Assembly: GCF_014641075.1 (NCBI RefSeq)
Contig: NZ_BMHP01000002.1
Coordinates: 1,892,472 to 1,956,471 of the forward strand
Reading direction: 5' to 3'
DNA length: 64,000 bases
From: Paenibacillus nasutitermitis
GTDB taxonomy: Bacteria > Bacillota > Bacilli > Paenibacillales > Paenibacillaceae
Shown piece by piece: positions 63,917 through 64,000 of this stretch; position 1 is the first letter of the stretch, and every line of letters starts with the position of its first letter. The notes below the pieces were generated by a model, which did not search any database, was not told the origin of the DNA, and saw only the letters and a program-made list of their open reading frames with translations. Position numbers and translations under genes: made by a program.

Positions 63917-64000
63917 ATGGGGAAAAGGCAGCCGGAACATATGATATGCTCCCCATACGGTAGACAGGTGAAATAATAAAACCTGTCACTGTAAGGGGAG
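63917..64000 (+). ncRNA. Candidate structured leader RNA, cut by the window end (cobalamin-riboswitch-like)
   Basis: CTCCCC at 63949-63954 can pair with upstream ATGGGGA (63917-63923) or with downstream GGGGAG (63995-64000), giving two mutually exclusive stems. Inside the second stem GACAGGT / ACCTGTC form a perfect hairpin. The string CACTGTAAGGGGAG resembles the CACTGTAA box of cobalamin riboswitches, and AGGTGAAAT resembles their GGTGAAA element. The usual segment between the two boxes is missing or shortened, so the identity is uncertain. The downstream gene is outside the window. Confidence 0.3.

Noticed and set aside
1..64000. CRISPR arrays, insertion sequences, prophage, rRNA or tRNA genes
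   Set aside because: Reading through the window I found no regularly spaced repeats, transposase or integrase frames, conserved rRNA blocks or cloverleaf sequences with a standard T-arm.

Overview
The window looks like a chromosomal segment of an endospore-forming, low-to-moderate GC Bacillales bacterium, most likely Paenibacillus or a close relative. The evidence is a GerA-type germinant receptor operon, the sporulation genes ylbJ, lytH and yunB, Bacillus-type neighbours (yutD-lipA-lytH-yunB), strong AGGAGG ribosome binding sites, and an ABC-importer/AraC sugar locus of the kind common in Paenibacillus. I see no rRNA, tRNA, CRISPR array, insertion sequence or phage genes. The first gene and a structured RNA-like element at the last base are cut by the window edges.

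Layout. 1-3.7 kb: germinant receptor operon (A subunit, cut at its 5' end; C lipoprotein; small membrane protein; B permease). 3.9-5.8 kb: secreted DUF3298/stalk protein and phosphoglycerate mutase. 5.9-9.7 kb: sulfate/thiosulfate ABC importer (cysT-cysW-cysA-binding protein, minus strand). 9.8-21.1 kb: housekeeping metabolism (yvyE, pgi, ppnP, tkt, purU, nfo) with an unusual dehydrogenase-PilZ fusion, plus a DUF2621 protein, a lipoprotein and a TIGR01777 epimerase. 21.1-31.7 kb: a ten-gene minus-strand Tad/Flp pilus operon (CpaE-like, TadA, TadB, TadC, Flp1 pilin, TadE-type proteins, prepilin peptidase, FHA protein). Its promoter is followed directly by an intrinsic terminator, which suggests attenuation. 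32-46 kb: nitroreductase, ndk, pepF, small conserved proteins, truncated haemoglobin, ylbJ, nadK, an ABC exporter, yutD, lipA, lytH, yunB and a TerC-family protein. 46.1-49.9 kb: an AraC regulator divergent from a cytoplasmic GH78 rhamnosidase. 49.9-52.1 kb: GrpB, a phosphotransferase and a DUF1569 protein. 52.4-54.3 kb: a PhyH-family dioxygenase divergent from an AraC regulator.

54.5-63.8 kb: a minus-strand catabolic operon under a second, paralogous AraC regulator. It encodes a sugar ABC importer (binding protein and two permeases), a Gfo/Idh oxidoreductase with EHP in place of the usual EKP motif, a conserved protein of unknown function, a creatininase-family amidohydrolase, a RidA-family enamine/imine deaminase, 2-keto-3-deoxygluconate kinase and KDPG aldolase. 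The last two steps yield pyruvate and glyceraldehyde 3-phosphate. The middle enzymes match no pathway I know. A creatininase-type hydrolase next to RidA suggests a nitrogen-containing sugar derivative that is oxidised, opened and deaminated to a KDG-type intermediate. This is the best candidate in the window for an undescribed system.
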